A stretch of DNA of 64,000 bases from Aminobacter sp039907765 (GTDB lineage Bacteria; Pseudomonadota; Alphaproteobacteria; Rhizobiales; Rhizobiaceae), in assembly GCF_039907765.1 (NCBI RefSeq), contig NZ_JARDJI010000004.1, positions 1 through 64,000 of the forward strand, read 5' to 3'. Made by a program: the position numbers and the translations under genes. Positions 25,342 through 34,556 of the stretch are shown here, one piece after another (positions within the stretch are counted from its first letter, which is position 1; each line of letters starts with the position of its first letter). The notes under the pieces are model-generated. The model was not told the DNA's origin, did no database searches, and saw nothing but the letters and a program-made list of their open reading frames with translations.

Positions 25342-27078
25342 TTGGTTGCCTCCACGCCTGCCGCCCCCGCAGTGCGCGAAGCGCTGGAGCGGCTTATTGC
25401 CAGTGAGACCTTCGCCAGGTCGGAGCGAGCACGCAAGCTGCTGCGCTACCTGATCGAGCGCGAACTCGCCGGCGAGGCCGAGAGGCTGAAGGGTTTTGCC
25501 ATCGCCGTCGACGTGTTCGGCAAGGATGCCGAATTCGATTCGGCGACCGACGCGGTGGTGCGCGTGCAGGCCGGCCGGCTGCGCGAACTGCTTGCCCAAT
25601 ATTATGCAGTGGAGGGCGTGGGCGACCCGATACGGGTCGTCATTCCGCGCGGCAGCTACGTTCCGAGCTACGAGGCAATGCCGAACGGCCCGCATGAGGC
25701 GACCGCGCCGGAGCAGCCGCATGCAGCGCCGGCAGCAGCCGCCCGCCACGAGGCCGAGCAGCCCCAGCAGGCCGACCCGCCGCCGCTCGATTCAGTGCCC
25801 GGCGTGAAGCGGCAGCTTCAGTTCTTCTGGGCCGCCATGGCGCTGGTCATCGTCATGCTCGGCATCCTGGTGTTCCGCAATTTCGGCCCTGCCGGCGACA
25901 CCACGACCGCCTCTGATTTCCGCGGCTCGACCAGCAGCATCACCGGCTCGGTCGACCAGTTGCCGGCCGTGCACATCCACCTGGCCACGGACCAGAGCGA
26001 CATTTCGAGAGTGGCGACGGTGCTGCGATCGGCACTGTCGGGTTTCGACACCATCGACCTGATCGCGCGCGACCGTTCGGACACGGCGCGCCGCGAGGAT
26101 GCCACGGATTTCGACTTCACGGTAAACCCCGGCCCCGATGCCGGAACCGTGCTGATCGAACTCCAGCACATGGCAACCGGCAGGATCCTGATGTCGCGCG
26201 TGCTGACCAGCCAGGACATCCAGGCGGACACGCTGGACGGCCGCATCGCCGAGATCGTGACCGCAACCGTCCCCGTCTCCGGCATGATCTACGGCTATAT
26301 CGAGCAGAACGGCCTGCAGAAGGGCCTGATGACCTGCCTGCTGCTCAGCGACGACTATTACATGGAACAGAGCGCCGCCAGGCAGCGGGCCGCCTACCAG
26401 TGTCTGGAGGGCTTGGCCGCGCGAGGCGCCATGTCGCCCGTCGTCTATTCGGAAATGGCGTCGCTGCAGCTGGAAGCGGTGACTGACGGATATTCATATC
26501 CTGAGAACGCATCCGCCGACGGCGCGCTGGCGCTTGCCCACACGGCCGTCCAGATGGGGGCGACCAGCCCCTATGCGCACCGTTCGTTCGGCTATCTCCA
26601 GTCGCGGATCGGCGACCGCGCCGAGTCCATCCGCTGGATGCAAAAGGCCTACGAGCTCAACACCTACGACCTCACCATGGCCGCGGCCTACGGCTACGCC
26701 CTCATCCTGTCCGGCAGCTACAGCGACGGCGTGCCCATCATCAAGCGCGCCGTCGACAGCACGAGCGCGCATCCCGGCTGGTGGGACTACGGGCTGTTCC
26801 TTGGTGAATTCATGCTCGGCAACCGCTACGCCGCGGCGCGCGCGGCAAACTCGCTGGCCTCCGCGAAGCGATCGCACTACATGGCCGCGCGCCTGATCGC
26901 CGCGCAATTCGTCGGTGACGAGAAGCTGGCCTCGGAACTGGCCAAGGAACTCACGGCGGCCTACCCCGACTTCGCCGCCGATCCGGCCGCCTCCTTCGCC
27001 AAGCGCAAATATCCGCAGGAGTTGACGAGGTCGCTCACCAAGGCACTCCGCGCCGCAGGCCTCGGCCAGCAGAGCTGA
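25342..27078 (+). CDS. Single-pass membrane protein with N-terminal winged-helix-like domain and TPR-like C-terminus
   Basis: A 578-residue protein starting with TTG at 25342. Residues ~5-105 form a basic domain (SERARKLLRYLIERELAGEA ... VVRVQAGRLRELLAQYY) found at the N-terminus of rhizobial adenylate-cyclase-like and TPR proteins, thought to be DNA-binding-like. A Pro/Ala/Gln linker follows. One membrane helix lies at ~158-178 (FFWAAMALVIVMLGILVF). An extracytoplasmic region then ends in TPR-like helical repeats (~340-560). The topology resembles CadC/ToxR-type one-component membrane regulators. Function is unknown; the regulator idea is inference. Confidence 0.7.
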   Translation: MVASTPAAPAVREALERLIASETFARSERARKLLRYLIERELAGEAERLKGFAIAVDVFGKDAEFDSATDAVVRVQAGRLRELLAQYYAVEGVGDPIRVVIPRGSYVPSYEAMPNGPHEATAPEQPHAAPAAAARHEAEQPQQADPPPLDSVPGVKRQLQFFWAAMALVIVMLGILVFRNFGPAGDTTTASDFRGSTSSITGSVDQLPAVHIHLATDQSDISRVATVLRSALSGFDTIDLIARDRSDTARREDATDFDFTVNPGPDAGTVLIELQHMATGRILMSRVLTSQDIQADTLDGRIAEIVTATVPVSGMIYGYIEQNGLQKGLMTCLLLSDDYYMEQSAARQRAAYQCLEGLAARGAMSPVVYSEMASLQLEAVTDGYSYPENASADGALALAHTAVQMGATSPYAHRSFGYLQSRIGDRAESIRWMQKAYELNTYDLTMAAAYGYALILSGSYSDGVPIIKRAVDSTSAHPGWWDYGLFLGEFMLGNRYAAARAANSLASAKRSHYMAARLIAAQFVGDEKLASELAKELTAAYPDFAADPAASFAKRKYPQELTRSLTKALRAAGLGQQS

Positions 27079-27199
27079 AATATTCCACATAGTGAATTGA
27101 ATCGCCCAGTCGTCGGCGCGCGGACGACTGGATGCATAGTTTACTTTTTTAGCTGTCGTTTCTACACTCTTTGCGGGCAGGGCTTTCGTTAAAGGGAAA

Positions 27200-28009
27200 A
27201 TGAACCATTCCATTCATGCGGCCGTTCGGGGGATCGACACCAGGGTAGTGGTATTGCTTCACGGCTTCGGCGGTTGCAGCGACCTCTGGGACGACATTGC
27301 GGGGAGGCTGGAGGACTCGTTCACGACGATCGCCTACGATTTGCCGGGCCATGGCCGATCGATCGATTTTCCCAATGCCGGACCGGCGAAGCTGGCCGCG
27401 CAGGCGGTGCTGGCGGACCTTGCCGTGCGCGGCATAGACCGCGCTCACTTCGTCGGCCATTCGATGGGCGGCGCGGTGGCAACGCTCGCCGCCCTTCTGG
27501 AGCCCGACCGGGTGGCATCGCTGACCCTGCTGGCGCCCGGCGGATATGGCCCCGAGATCAACGCCCAGCTGCTCAGGCGCTACGCGACTGCTGTTTCCGC
27601 CGACGAGATCCGCACCTGCCTCGCCGATATGTCGAGCCCCGACAGCAAGGTCCCTGAGGCCGCGGTGCGCCATCTCGCCGACATGCGGCGGCGCTTCGGC
27701 CAGACCGAGAAGCTGGTGGCCCTTGCCGCAACGATGACGGCCAGCGGCCGCCAGGGCACGATACCGCGCGAGATGATGGCCACGCTCGCCATGCCCACGA
27801 TCGTCGTGTGGGGCACGGACGATGCCGTGCTGCCCTACAGCCACACGGACAACCTGCCGGCGGGCTTCCTCGTCCACCATGTGCTCGAGGTCGGCCACAT
27901 GCTGCCCGAAGAGACGCCGGACCTGGTCGCCGACATCATCCGCCGGATGACGCGGCGGCGCCAGCGGCCGCAGCCGGCCTGCGACGAGCGCGAGGCCTTC
28001 GGGCGATAG
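27200..28009 (+). CDS. Alpha/beta hydrolase
   Basis: A 269-residue alpha/beta-hydrolase: LLHGFGG oxyanion-hole motif near residue 18, nucleophile Ser in GHSMGGAV near residue 88, the acid in WGTDDAVLP and His in VGHMLPEE near residue 234. All catalytic positions are present. It is closest in style to the hydrolases related to acetoin dehydrogenase E2-like C-terminal domains and esterases; the substrate is unknown. It stands between the TPR gene and a small membrane protein gene, 80 bases apart, without a clear partnership. Confidence 0.85.
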   Translation: MNHSIHAAVRGIDTRVVVLLHGFGGCSDLWDDIAGRLEDSFTTIAYDLPGHGRSIDFPNAGPAKLAAQAVLADLAVRGIDRAHFVGHSMGGAVATLAALLEPDRVASLTLLAPGGYGPEINAQLLRRYATAVSADEIRTCLADMSSPDSKVPEAAVRHLADMRRRFGQTEKLVALAATMTASGRQGTIPREMMATLAMPTIVVWGTDDAVLPYSHTDNLPAGFLVHHVLEVGHMLPEETPDLVADIIRRMTRRRQRPQPACDEREAFGR

Positions 28010-28089
28010 CTCCGCGCCGGCGGGGATACAATTCCGCCGCGATCGCACCTATGTTAAGGCCTGCCCATGGCCATTCTGGACGCCAACCG

Positions 28090-28695
28090 ATGCAGGACGA
28101 CAAAGCGACCGCGATGAAGCCGGCAGGCGTGCTGTCGGACGCCATTCGCGACGTCAAGAACGCCGCCGCCGACCGCAGCGACGTCGTCGTCGACCTGCGC
28201 GACGCCCACCGCATGCGGCTCGAACTGCTGGCCGCGGAACTCGAGCCGGTTTTCGCCGACGTTCCGGCCGCGATCGACTATTTCGACTTCACCATTTCGT
28301 CGGGCCTGCAGCCGCGCCTCTGGATCGACGCCGTCAGCCATGTCGCGCTCGGCCGCGACCGGCGGACCTATCGCTTTTTGCGCGATACCCGTACGGGCAG
28401 GATGGTGCTGGCGGAATCTACCGATCCGAAGCGTGTCGCCGAGCAGGTGACGCGCTACATCGCCGAACGCATCGTGGAACGGCAGCAGATGATGGAAGGC
28501 GGCACAGAATCCGCCTTGCCGGATTTCGCCCGCGTGCCGTCCGCCGAGGCGCATGCGCCGGTGCGCGTGCCCGAACGGCAGCTCTGGCCGAACCTTTTGT
28601 CCGGCTTCGGGCTGATCGTCGCAGGCGCGGTAGCGGGCATCGCCCTCATGGCGGCGCTCTACTGGCTGAGCCTGGCCGCCGGCGTCAGGTTCTGA
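28090..28695 (+). CDS. Conserved hypothetical protein with C-terminal membrane anchor
   Basis: A 201-residue protein of unknown function. Residues 1-~145 are soluble and mixed alpha/beta, including WIDAVSHVALGRDRRTYRFL. A Pro/Ala-rich linker and one C-terminal membrane helix (~172-195, LSGFGLIVAGAVAGIALMAA) follow, leaving almost nothing outside. The layout fits a tail-anchored inner-membrane protein with a cytoplasmic domain. Its 3' end overlaps the convergent metallophosphoesterase gene by 11 bases. I do not recognise the family beyond its presence in related rhizobia. Confidence 0.7.
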   Translation: MQDDKATAMKPAGVLSDAIRDVKNAAADRSDVVVDLRDAHRMRLELLAAELEPVFADVPAAIDYFDFTISSGLQPRLWIDAVSHVALGRDRRTYRFLRDTRTGRMVLAESTDPKRVAEQVTRYIAERIVERQQMMEGGTESALPDFARVPSAEAHAPVRVPERQLWPNLLSGFGLIVAGAVAGIALMAALYWLSLAAGVRF

Positions 28696-29617
28696 CCAGT
28701 GCGCCGACTGCAGGCGACAAGAGGTCGAGGCTGGAGATCTCCGACGGCGGCAGCGAAGGCCCGGTGAGGCCGCGCCGGGTGAGCCGCACCTGCCAGCCCC
28801 CCTCCTCCGCCGAGATGTCGATCAGGTTGAACTGCGCCGCCGGATTGTGGCCGCCGGGCGCCTGCCCCGCGGCGGCGACGCCGACCGCCGGAACCGGTCC
28901 GCTGCGCCCTTCGATCCAGTGCAGGGACGGAAGATGCGAGTGGCCGTGCAGAACCAGTTCGGCGCCATGCCTGCGGACGAGCTTCTGGAACTTGCCGATG
29001 CCGAACAGCCGCTTGTGCTGGCCAACGGCGCCGCGCACGGGCGGATGGTGGATCATCACCACGCGGAACAGGCCGCGCCTGCCCGTTACCTCGAGAATCC
29101 GCGCCAGCCGCTCGGCCTGGCCCTGGCGAAAGAAGCCGCTGGCCATGAAGGGCGCCGTCGCCCGCGCCGTCGACACGCCGATGAGCGCGACGTTGTCGCG
29201 CACCCTGAGATAGGGAAAGCTGGTGCGGCTTAGAGTGCCGTCGACGCCGTCGCCGCGCATCCACGGCGCCCAGGCGTGGCATGCCTTGTCGAAGGCGCCG
29301 GGCACATAGGCGTCGTGATTGCCCGGGACCACCGAGACGTCGCCAGGCGCGCCGAGCGTTTCGAGCCACAGCCGCGCCAGTTCGATCTCGCCGTCGAGCG
29401 CCAGGTTGACGAGGTCGCCGGTGACCGCGAGGTGGTCCGGCGCCTGCGCCTTCATGTCGGCGACGATCGCATCGACCACGCCGTCATGATGATGGCGGCG
29501 GCGGTTTCGCTGCCAGTTGACGTAGCCGACCATGCGCTTGGACGCGAGGTCGCGATAGGTTACATCCGGGAGCGGGCCAAGATGGACGTCGGAAACATGC
29601 GCAAGCCTGAACATCAT
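28685..29617 (-). CDS. Calcineurin-like metallophosphoesterase
   Basis: A 310-residue metallophosphoesterase with the full two-metal motif set: DVHLG near residue 10 (Asp, His), GDLVN near residue 66 (Asp), GNHDAY near residue 98 (Asn, His), HHPP near residue 190 and the GHSH motif near residue 220. No signal peptide is apparent, so it is cytoplasmic. The family hydrolyses phosphodiesters or monoesters including cyclic nucleotides and lipid precursors; the substrate is not clear. It is divergent from the Nudix gene, start codons 35 bases apart. Confidence 0.88.
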   Translation of the reverse strand: MMFRLAHVSDVHLGPLPDVTYRDLASKRMVGYVNWQRNRRRHHHDGVVDAIVADMKAQAPDHLAVTGDLVNLALDGEIELARLWLETLGAPGDVSVVPGNHDAYVPGAFDKACHAWAPWMRGDGVDGTLSRTSFPYLRVRDNVALIGVSTARATAPFMASGFFRQGQAERLARILEVTGRRGLFRVVMIHHPPVRGAVGQHKRLFGIGKFQKLVRRHGAELVLHGHSHLPSLHWIEGRSGPVPAVGVAAAGQAPGGHNPAAQFNLIDISAEEGGWQVRLTRRGLTGPSLPPSEISSLDLLSPAVGALVRT

Positions 29618-29652
29618 TCCCTTTTAGGTTACGCGTTCGTGGCTTTCCACCC

Positions 29653-30171
29653 ATGGCGTCGCGCCTGATGGGCACCGGCGTCACCAAGCCGCTCCCGTTG
29701 CGGCAAAGTCCCTGGTCGCGGCTGCGCGGGCGCCTGTTCCATGTCTATTTCCTGCTCAGGCGGCCGATGACGCTCGGCGTGCGCGGCCTCGTCCACGATG
29801 CCGCCACCAACTCCGTGTTCCTGATCCGCCACACCTACGTGCCCGGCTGGCAACTGCCCGGCGGCGGCGTCGAGGTCGGCGAGACCTTCGTCGAGTCGCT
29901 CGCGCGCGAACTGGAGGAGGAAGGCAACATCACGCTCGCCGGCCCGCCGGTGCTCAGGTCGATGCATCTCAACAAGCAGGCGACCAGGCGCGACCATGTC
30001 GCGCTCTACCTGATCGAGGCCTTCAGCCAGGACCGGCCGAAGCTGCCCGACCGCGAGATCGCCGAGGCAGGCTTCTTCCCGCTCGACGCGCTGCCCGAGG
30101 GCACGACGCCGGCGACGCGGCGCAGGTTGGCCGAAGTTTTCGACGGGGTTGAGGCGTCGCCGTATTGGTGA
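29653..30171 (+). CDS. Nudix hydrolase
   Basis: A 172-residue protein with a complete Nudix box GGGVEVGETFVESLARELEE plus the following EGN, containing the REx2EE metal ligands. About 35 residues precede the Nudix fold. It would hydrolyse a nucleoside diphosphate linked to another moiety; the substrate is unknown. It is divergent from the metallophosphoesterase, and the two may share a promoter region of about 35 bases. Confidence 0.85.
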   Translation: MASRLMGTGVTKPLPLRQSPWSRLRGRLFHVYFLLRRPMTLGVRGLVHDAATNSVFLIRHTYVPGWQLPGGGVEVGETFVESLARELEEEGNITLAGPPVLRSMHLNKQATRRDHVALYLIEAFSQDRPKLPDREIAEAGFFPLDALPEGTTPATRRRLAEVFDGVEASPYW

Positions 30172-30236
30172 GCTAGGGGCGGCTCGAGTTGCGGTGCGTC
30201 CTTCGGGGTTGCACTGCTGACTTCAGGAAGAGGTCG

Positions 30237-30373
30237 ACCCCCACTCCGGTTTGCTTCGCAAACCACCTCTCCCCCGTTCGACGGGGGAGAGGAAGCACGG
30301 TCGCGATGTTGGCGCCTTTCCTCTCCCCCGGGCAGGGGGAGAGGTGGCGCGCGTAGCGCGACGGAGTGGGGGT
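30237..30373. repeat. Rhizobial intergenic palindromic element, copy 2
   Basis: Outer arms ACCCCCACTCCG (30237-30248) and CGGAGTGGGGGT (30362-30373) are perfectly complementary. Between them lie two short hairpins with CCTCTCCCCC/GGGGGAGAGG arms, plus small TTTGCTTCGCAAA-like and GCGCGTAGCGC hairpins. It occupies most of the gap between the Nudix gene and the convergent glutathionyl-hydroquinone reductase gene. The layout resembles the element at 2896-3035. Confidence 0.8.
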
Positions 30374-30485
30374 GCTTCATTGCCGAATTGAACCAGCGCG
30401 CCGTCCATACACTCGCACATCCGTCAAGTAGCTTGCGACAACGTCGGCGAGAGGTCCTCTAAGGGACACAGCCGGCGAAAGCAGC

Positions 30486-31475
30486 CTAAGCCGCTTTCAG
30501 CAACTTCCCGCGGTTGTGCGGGGCATCGAGGTCCAGTTCCGGCCCCACCGGCACGATGCCGGTCGGGTTGATGGTGGCGTGGCTGCCGTAGTAGTGCGCC
30601 TTGATGTGCAGCATGTCGACCGTCCCGGCCACGCCCGGTACCTGGTAGAGGTCGCGCAGGTAGTTCGACAGGTTCGGGTAGTCGGCGATGCGGCGCAGAT
30701 TGCACTTGAAATGCCCGACATAGACCGGGTCGAAACGCACCAGCGTCGTGAACAGCCGCCAGTCGGCCTCGGTCAGCCGGTCGCCGACCAGGTAGCGCTG
30801 GCGCGACAGGCGATCTTCCAGCGTATCGAGGGCGGCGAACAGTTCGTCGAACGCCTCCTCGTAGGCGGCCTGGGTTGTGGCGAAGCCGGCCCGGTAGACC
30901 CCGTTGTTGATCGAGGGGTAGACGAGTTCGTTGGTCGCGTCGATCTCGCCGCGCAGGGCTTCCGGATAGAAGTCGAGCGATGCGTCGCCCCATTCGTCGA
31001 AGGCCGAGTTCAGCATGCGGATGATCTCGGAGGATTCGTTGGAGACGATCGTCTTCTCCTTCTTGTCCCACAGCACCGGAACGGTGACGCGGCCCGAATA
31101 GGTCGGATCGGCCATGGTGTAGATCTGGTGCAGGTAGTCGAGGCCGTAGAGCGTGTCGCCGGTTGCGCCGTCCTCGGCCAGGAAGGTCCAGCCGTTCTCG
31201 CCCATGTAGTGGTGCACGACCGAGACCGAGATGATGTCCTCGAGACCTTTGAGCGCGCGGAAGATCAGCGTGCGGTGCGCCCACGGACAGGCGAGCGACA
31301 CATAGAGATGATAGCGCCCGGGCTCGGCCTTGAAGCCCCGGGTCCGGCCTGCGGCGGGCTTGCCGTCGACCGTGATCCAGTCTCGCCACTGCGCGTGCGA
31401 GCGCACGAATTTGCCGCCGGTCGACTTGGTGTCGTACCAGCGGTCCTGCCATTTGCCTTCGACCAGCAGTCCCAT
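30486..31475 (-). CDS. Glutathionyl-hydroquinone reductase (Xi-class GST)
   Basis: A 329-residue protein of the YqjG/ECM4 family. The N-terminal thioredoxin fold has the LACPWAHR motif with the catalytic Cys near residue 56, VPVLWDKKEKTIVSNESSEI for glutathione binding, and a C-terminal helical domain with DRLTEADWRLFTTLVRFDPVY, diagnostic for the Xi class. It removes glutathione from glutathionyl-hydroquinones in the cytoplasm. The start at 31475 has AAAGGA seven bases upstream; 35 further codons are open but lack family similarity. It is a single gene with no quinone pathway next to it. Confidence 0.93.
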   Translation of the reverse strand: MGLLVEGKWQDRWYDTKSTGGKFVRSHAQWRDWITVDGKPAAGRTRGFKAEPGRYHLYVSLACPWAHRTLIFRALKGLEDIISVSVVHHYMGENGWTFLAEDGATGDTLYGLDYLHQIYTMADPTYSGRVTVPVLWDKKEKTIVSNESSEIIRMLNSAFDEWGDASLDFYPEALRGEIDATNELVYPSINNGVYRAGFATTQAAYEEAFDELFAALDTLEDRLSRQRYLVGDRLTEADWRLFTTLVRFDPVYVGHFKCNLRRIADYPNLSNYLRDLYQVPGVAGTVDMLHIKAHYYGSHATINPTGIVPVGPELDLDAPHNRGKLLKAA

Positions 31476-31748
31476 CGCAACATCCTTTCGTTTGCCACGA
31501 TGTAGGGCGCTCGACGCGCCAACCGAAGGCCGACACGCTGAACGGATCGTCAACGCCGGGCGCACATCGGTCAAATGCACGATGGACGGACGCCGAAAAT
31601 GATGCTAGCGGGCATGTCGATGTCACAGAGCATTGCAAAGATCCGGTTCGACCGACGACGAATGAGCGCACGCGCTTGAAGCGCTGATTTGCGACTGCTG
31701 CGGCATGCCCCGCGGCACCTCATCCCACGATACCGGACTGCAAAGAAC

Positions 31749-32285
31749 ATGACCCTCGCCGACGTCACCTATCTGCCGGAAGCGCCGGCGCACGACCTCG
31801 AAATCGATGAGATCAACGCCGAGGCATTCGGGCCGGGCCGCTTCGCGCGCGCGGCCTACAAGATCCGCGAGGGCGGGCCGCACGATCGTTCCCTGTCCTT
31901 CGTCGCCATGCATGGCGGCCAGGTGATCGCCTCGGTCAGGATGACGCCGATCGCCGCCGGCGCCGGCCGGGCGCAGATGCTGGGACCGCTCGCGGTTCGG
32001 CCCGACTTCAAGAACATGGGCATCGGTCGCAAACTGGTGGCCATGGCCCTTTCGGCGGCCACCCGGGCCGGCGAGCCGGCGGTCGTCCTCGTCGGCGACG
32101 AACCCTATTATGGCCCCCTCGGCTTCGCCCGCATTCCGCGCGGCCAGATCGAGATGCCGCGCCCGGTCGACCTCAACCGCCTGCTGGCCCACGAGATCGT
32201 GCCCGGTGCGGTGGCCGAATTGACCGGCGAGGTCTGCCACGCGGACCATGCCAAGACGCCGCAACGGACGGCCGAGCCGGCCTAG
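31749..32285 (+). CDS. GNAT-family N-acetyltransferase
   Basis: A 178-residue acetyltransferase. The acetyl-CoA binding segment is LAVRPDFKNMGIGRKLVAMA (R/Q-x-x-G-x-G/A), followed by VLVGDEPYYGPLGFARIP, a signature of the YhbS-like GNAT group. The start at 31749 fits this group; the 60 bases upstream are open but unlikely coding. The acceptor is unknown. It is 67 bases upstream of the SDR gene on the same strand and may be co-transcribed with it. Confidence 0.85.
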   Translation: MTLADVTYLPEAPAHDLEIDEINAEAFGPGRFARAAYKIREGGPHDRSLSFVAMHGGQVIASVRMTPIAAGAGRAQMLGPLAVRPDFKNMGIGRKLVAMALSAATRAGEPAVVLVGDEPYYGPLGFARIPRGQIEMPRPVDLNRLLAHEIVPGAVAELTGEVCHADHAKTPQRTAEPA

Positions 32286-32352
32286 CCTCGACAAGGCTTG
32301 CCCGGACGGCCCATCTTCCTAATTCATCCATAGCAGGAGAGGACAGGCTGAC

Positions 32353-33114
32353 ATGAATCCAAACGGGCAGATCGCAGTGGTGACCGGCGCGGGCTCCGGC
32401 CTTGGCGAGGCAACCGCACGGGCACTTGCAGCCAGGGGCGCCAGGGTCGCGATCCTCGACCTCAGTCAGGAACGCGCCGAAAAGGTCGCAGCCGACATCG
32501 GCGGCATCGCCGTGCGCTGCGACGTCAGCAACGAGGAAAGTGCGGTCGCCGCCTTCGCCGAGGTCGCGGCCAGGCTCGGCACCGCGCGCATGCTGGTCAA
32601 CTGCGCCGGCATCGCCGTCGGCGTGAAGACCGTCGGCAAGGACGGCCCGCATCCGCTCAGCGTGTTCCGGCAGGTGCTCGAGGTCAATCTGCTCGGCTCG
32701 TTCAACATGATCCGCCTGTTCGCCGACGCGGCCGCCAAGCTCGACCCGCTCGCGGGCGGAGAACGCGGCGTCATCGTCAACACCGCCTCCGTCGCCGCCT
32801 ATGACGGCCAGATCGGCCAGGCCGCCTATTCCGCCTCCAAGGGCGGCGTCGTCGGCATGACGCTGCCGATCGCCCGCGACCTCGCCCGCTCCGGCATCCG
32901 CGTCTGCACCATTGCGCCCGGCATCTTCAAGACGCCGATGATGGCGGCCATGCCGCAGGAAGTGCAGGACTCGCTCGGCGCCGCCGTGCCCTTCCCGCCG
33001 CGCCTGGGCGAGCCGTCCGAATATGGCGCGCTGGCGCTGCACATCATCGAAAACCAGATGCTCAACGGCGAGACCATCCGCCTCGACGGCGCGATCCGCA
33101 TGGCGCCCAAATAG
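32353..33114 (+). CDS. Short-chain dehydrogenase/reductase, 3-hydroxyacyl-CoA dehydrogenase-like
   Basis: A 253-residue classical SDR with cofactor motif TGAGSGLGEATARAL, DLSQ after strand beta-2 (Asp suggests NAD rather than NADP), NCAGIA, catalytic Ser in NTASVAAYDG and the Tyr-x3-Lys pair in AAYSASKGG. The end of the protein resembles type II 3-hydroxyacyl-CoA dehydrogenases (HSD17B10-like), so a beta-oxidation-type step is plausible. AGGAGAGGAC just upstream gives a good ribosome site. A symmetric terminator follows at 33142. Confidence 0.88.
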   Translation: MNPNGQIAVVTGAGSGLGEATARALAARGARVAILDLSQERAEKVAADIGGIAVRCDVSNEESAVAAFAEVAARLGTARMLVNCAGIAVGVKTVGKDGPHPLSVFRQVLEVNLLGSFNMIRLFADAAAKLDPLAGGERGVIVNTASVAAYDGQIGQAAYSASKGGVVGMTLPIARDLARSGIRVCTIAPGIFKTPMMAAMPQEVQDSLGAAVPFPPRLGEPSEYGALALHIIENQMLNGETIRLDGAIRMAPK

Positions 33115-33141
33115 CCGCCGACACAGCACGGAAGCCTAGTA

Positions 33142-33183
33142 GAATACAGCCCCGGTCGCGATGCGCCGGGGCTGTATTCATTT
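33142..33183 (+). terminator. Rho-independent terminator
   Basis: GAATACAGCCCCGG (33142-33155) pairs perfectly with CCGGGGCTGTATTC (33166-33179) around a ten-base loop, followed by ATTTT. It ends the SDR transcript. Confidence 0.9.
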
Positions 33184-33260
33184 TACTAACAACAACCTCT
33201 TGCCATCGACAGACCTCGACTTTAAGTAGATTGACATAGTCATATTTGATCGGTGCAGTC

Positions 33261-34070
33261 GTGGAAGAACGCAAGAAGGATGTCATACGCGCGACGGATG
33301 CGGCGGCAGTCGGCCTGGCACGCACGTTGATGCGCACGGCACGCCATGGCGCGCTGGCCGTCACCGAGCCCGAAACCGGCTTTCCCCTTGCCAGCCGCGT
33401 AGGCACGGCAACCGACGTCGACGGCACGCCGCTGATACTGATTTCCGGCCTGTCCGCCCACACCCGCGCCATCGTGGCCGATCCGCGCTGCTCGCTGCTG
33501 GTCGGCGAGATCGGCAAGGGCGACCCGCTCGCCTATGCGCGCATCACGCTCTTCTGCCGCGCCGTCCGGCTCGAAAGGGGCACGCCCGAGCAGGCGCGCG
33601 CCGAGCGGCGCTACCTCAATCGCAATCCGAAGGCGAAGCTCTATGCCGGGCTTGGCGACTTCGCGATGTTCCGGCTCGAACTCGAGCGCGCCAATCTCAA
33701 TGCAGGCTTCGGCAAGGCCTATCTGCTTGGCCGCGACGACCTTGTGCTGGGCCGCCCGGCCGTGGACGAGATCGCCGCTGCGGAGCAGTCCGCCCTCGAT
33801 CACATGAACGCCGACCATCGCGACGCGATCGACGTCTACGCCGGCAGTTTCGGCAAGCTTGCCGGCAAGGGCTGGACGCTCACCGGCTTCGATCCGGAAG
33901 GCATGGACCTCGCCATGGGCGACGACACCGGGCGGGTGCTTTTCCCCCAGATGCTGGGCACCGCGGCCGATCTGCGCGGCGTCCTCGTCGCGATGGCAAA
34001 ACAGGGACGCGCGGCAGTTGCGCAACAGGAACGGGCAAGCCACGGTATGGAATACCGTACAAAGTCTTGA
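33261..34070 (+). CDS. HugZ-like flavin/haem-binding split-barrel protein with DUF2470 domain
   Basis: A 269-residue protein. Residues ~10-155 form a pyridoxamine-phosphate-oxidase-like split barrel (LMRTARHGALAV, PLILISGLSAHTRAI). The C-terminal part is a DUF2470 domain with HMNADHRDAIDVYA, the His-rich motif of HugZ/HutZ haem-utilisation proteins. It may bind or degrade haem, though many members are uncharacterised. Start choice is uncertain: GTG at 33261 or TTG at 33246, neither with a good Shine-Dalgarno. No haem transporter is nearby. Confidence 0.8.
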   Translation: MEERKKDVIRATDAAAVGLARTLMRTARHGALAVTEPETGFPLASRVGTATDVDGTPLILISGLSAHTRAIVADPRCSLLVGEIGKGDPLAYARITLFCRAVRLERGTPEQARAERRYLNRNPKAKLYAGLGDFAMFRLELERANLNAGFGKAYLLGRDDLVLGRPAVDEIAAAEQSALDHMNADHRDAIDVYAGSFGKLAGKGWTLTGFDPEGMDLAMGDDTGRVLFPQMLGTAADLRGVLVAMAKQGRAAVAQQERASHGMEYRTKS

Positions 34071-34201
34071 TCTTTTGGGAGAAAGCTGTTTTGTGCTGTG
34101 AACGCTTGATCGTTCGATGATTCCATTGTGCGTTCTGGCGTCACAATTCGGCGTTGTTGCCCCCATGACGCTGGAAAGCATTGCGGATACACGGGGAATC
34201 C

Positions 34202-34498
34202 ATGAAACCCAAGAAACTGGCGGCCAATGCGGAAGCCGCGGCCTCTCTGCTGACGCTGATGGGCAATGAAAAGCGGTTGCTGATCATGAGCCACCTGCTC
34301 GACACGGAAATGTCGGTGGGCGCGATCGCGGAGAAGGTGTCCTTGAGCCAGTCGGCGCTGTCGCAGCATCTCGCGCGCTTGCGCAACGAAGACCTTGTCG
34401 AGACGCGCCGCGACCGGCAGATGATCTACTACACCTGCAAGTCCGAAGCCGTTCGCAAGCTTCTGGGCACGCTGGAAGGCATTTTCGAAGACGCCTGA
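34202..34498 (+). CDS. ArsR-family transcriptional regulator (NolR-like)
   Basis: A 98-residue winged-helix protein: LMGNEKRLLIMSHLLDTEMS (helices 1-2), recognition helix SLSQSALSQHLARLRNEDLV and wing ETRRDRQMIYY. The SQSALSQHLARLR helix is nearly that of rhizobial NolR-type regulators. Only one Cys (near residue 80) is present and the alpha-3 metal-site cysteines are missing, so metal sensing is unlikely. The ATG at 34202 begins the homologous region. It is a solitary gene upstream of the RNA methyltransferase; target unknown. Confidence 0.88.
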   Translation: MKPKKLAANAEAAASLLTLMGNEKRLLIMSHLLDTEMSVGAIAEKVSLSQSALSQHLARLRNEDLVETRRDRQMIYYTCKSEAVRKLLGTLEGIFEDA

Positions 34499-34556
34499 AA
34501 TCCATTTCAAGCGTTCCGGACTCCCATAGCGGCCTGCCCTCCGCTATGCACCGCTG

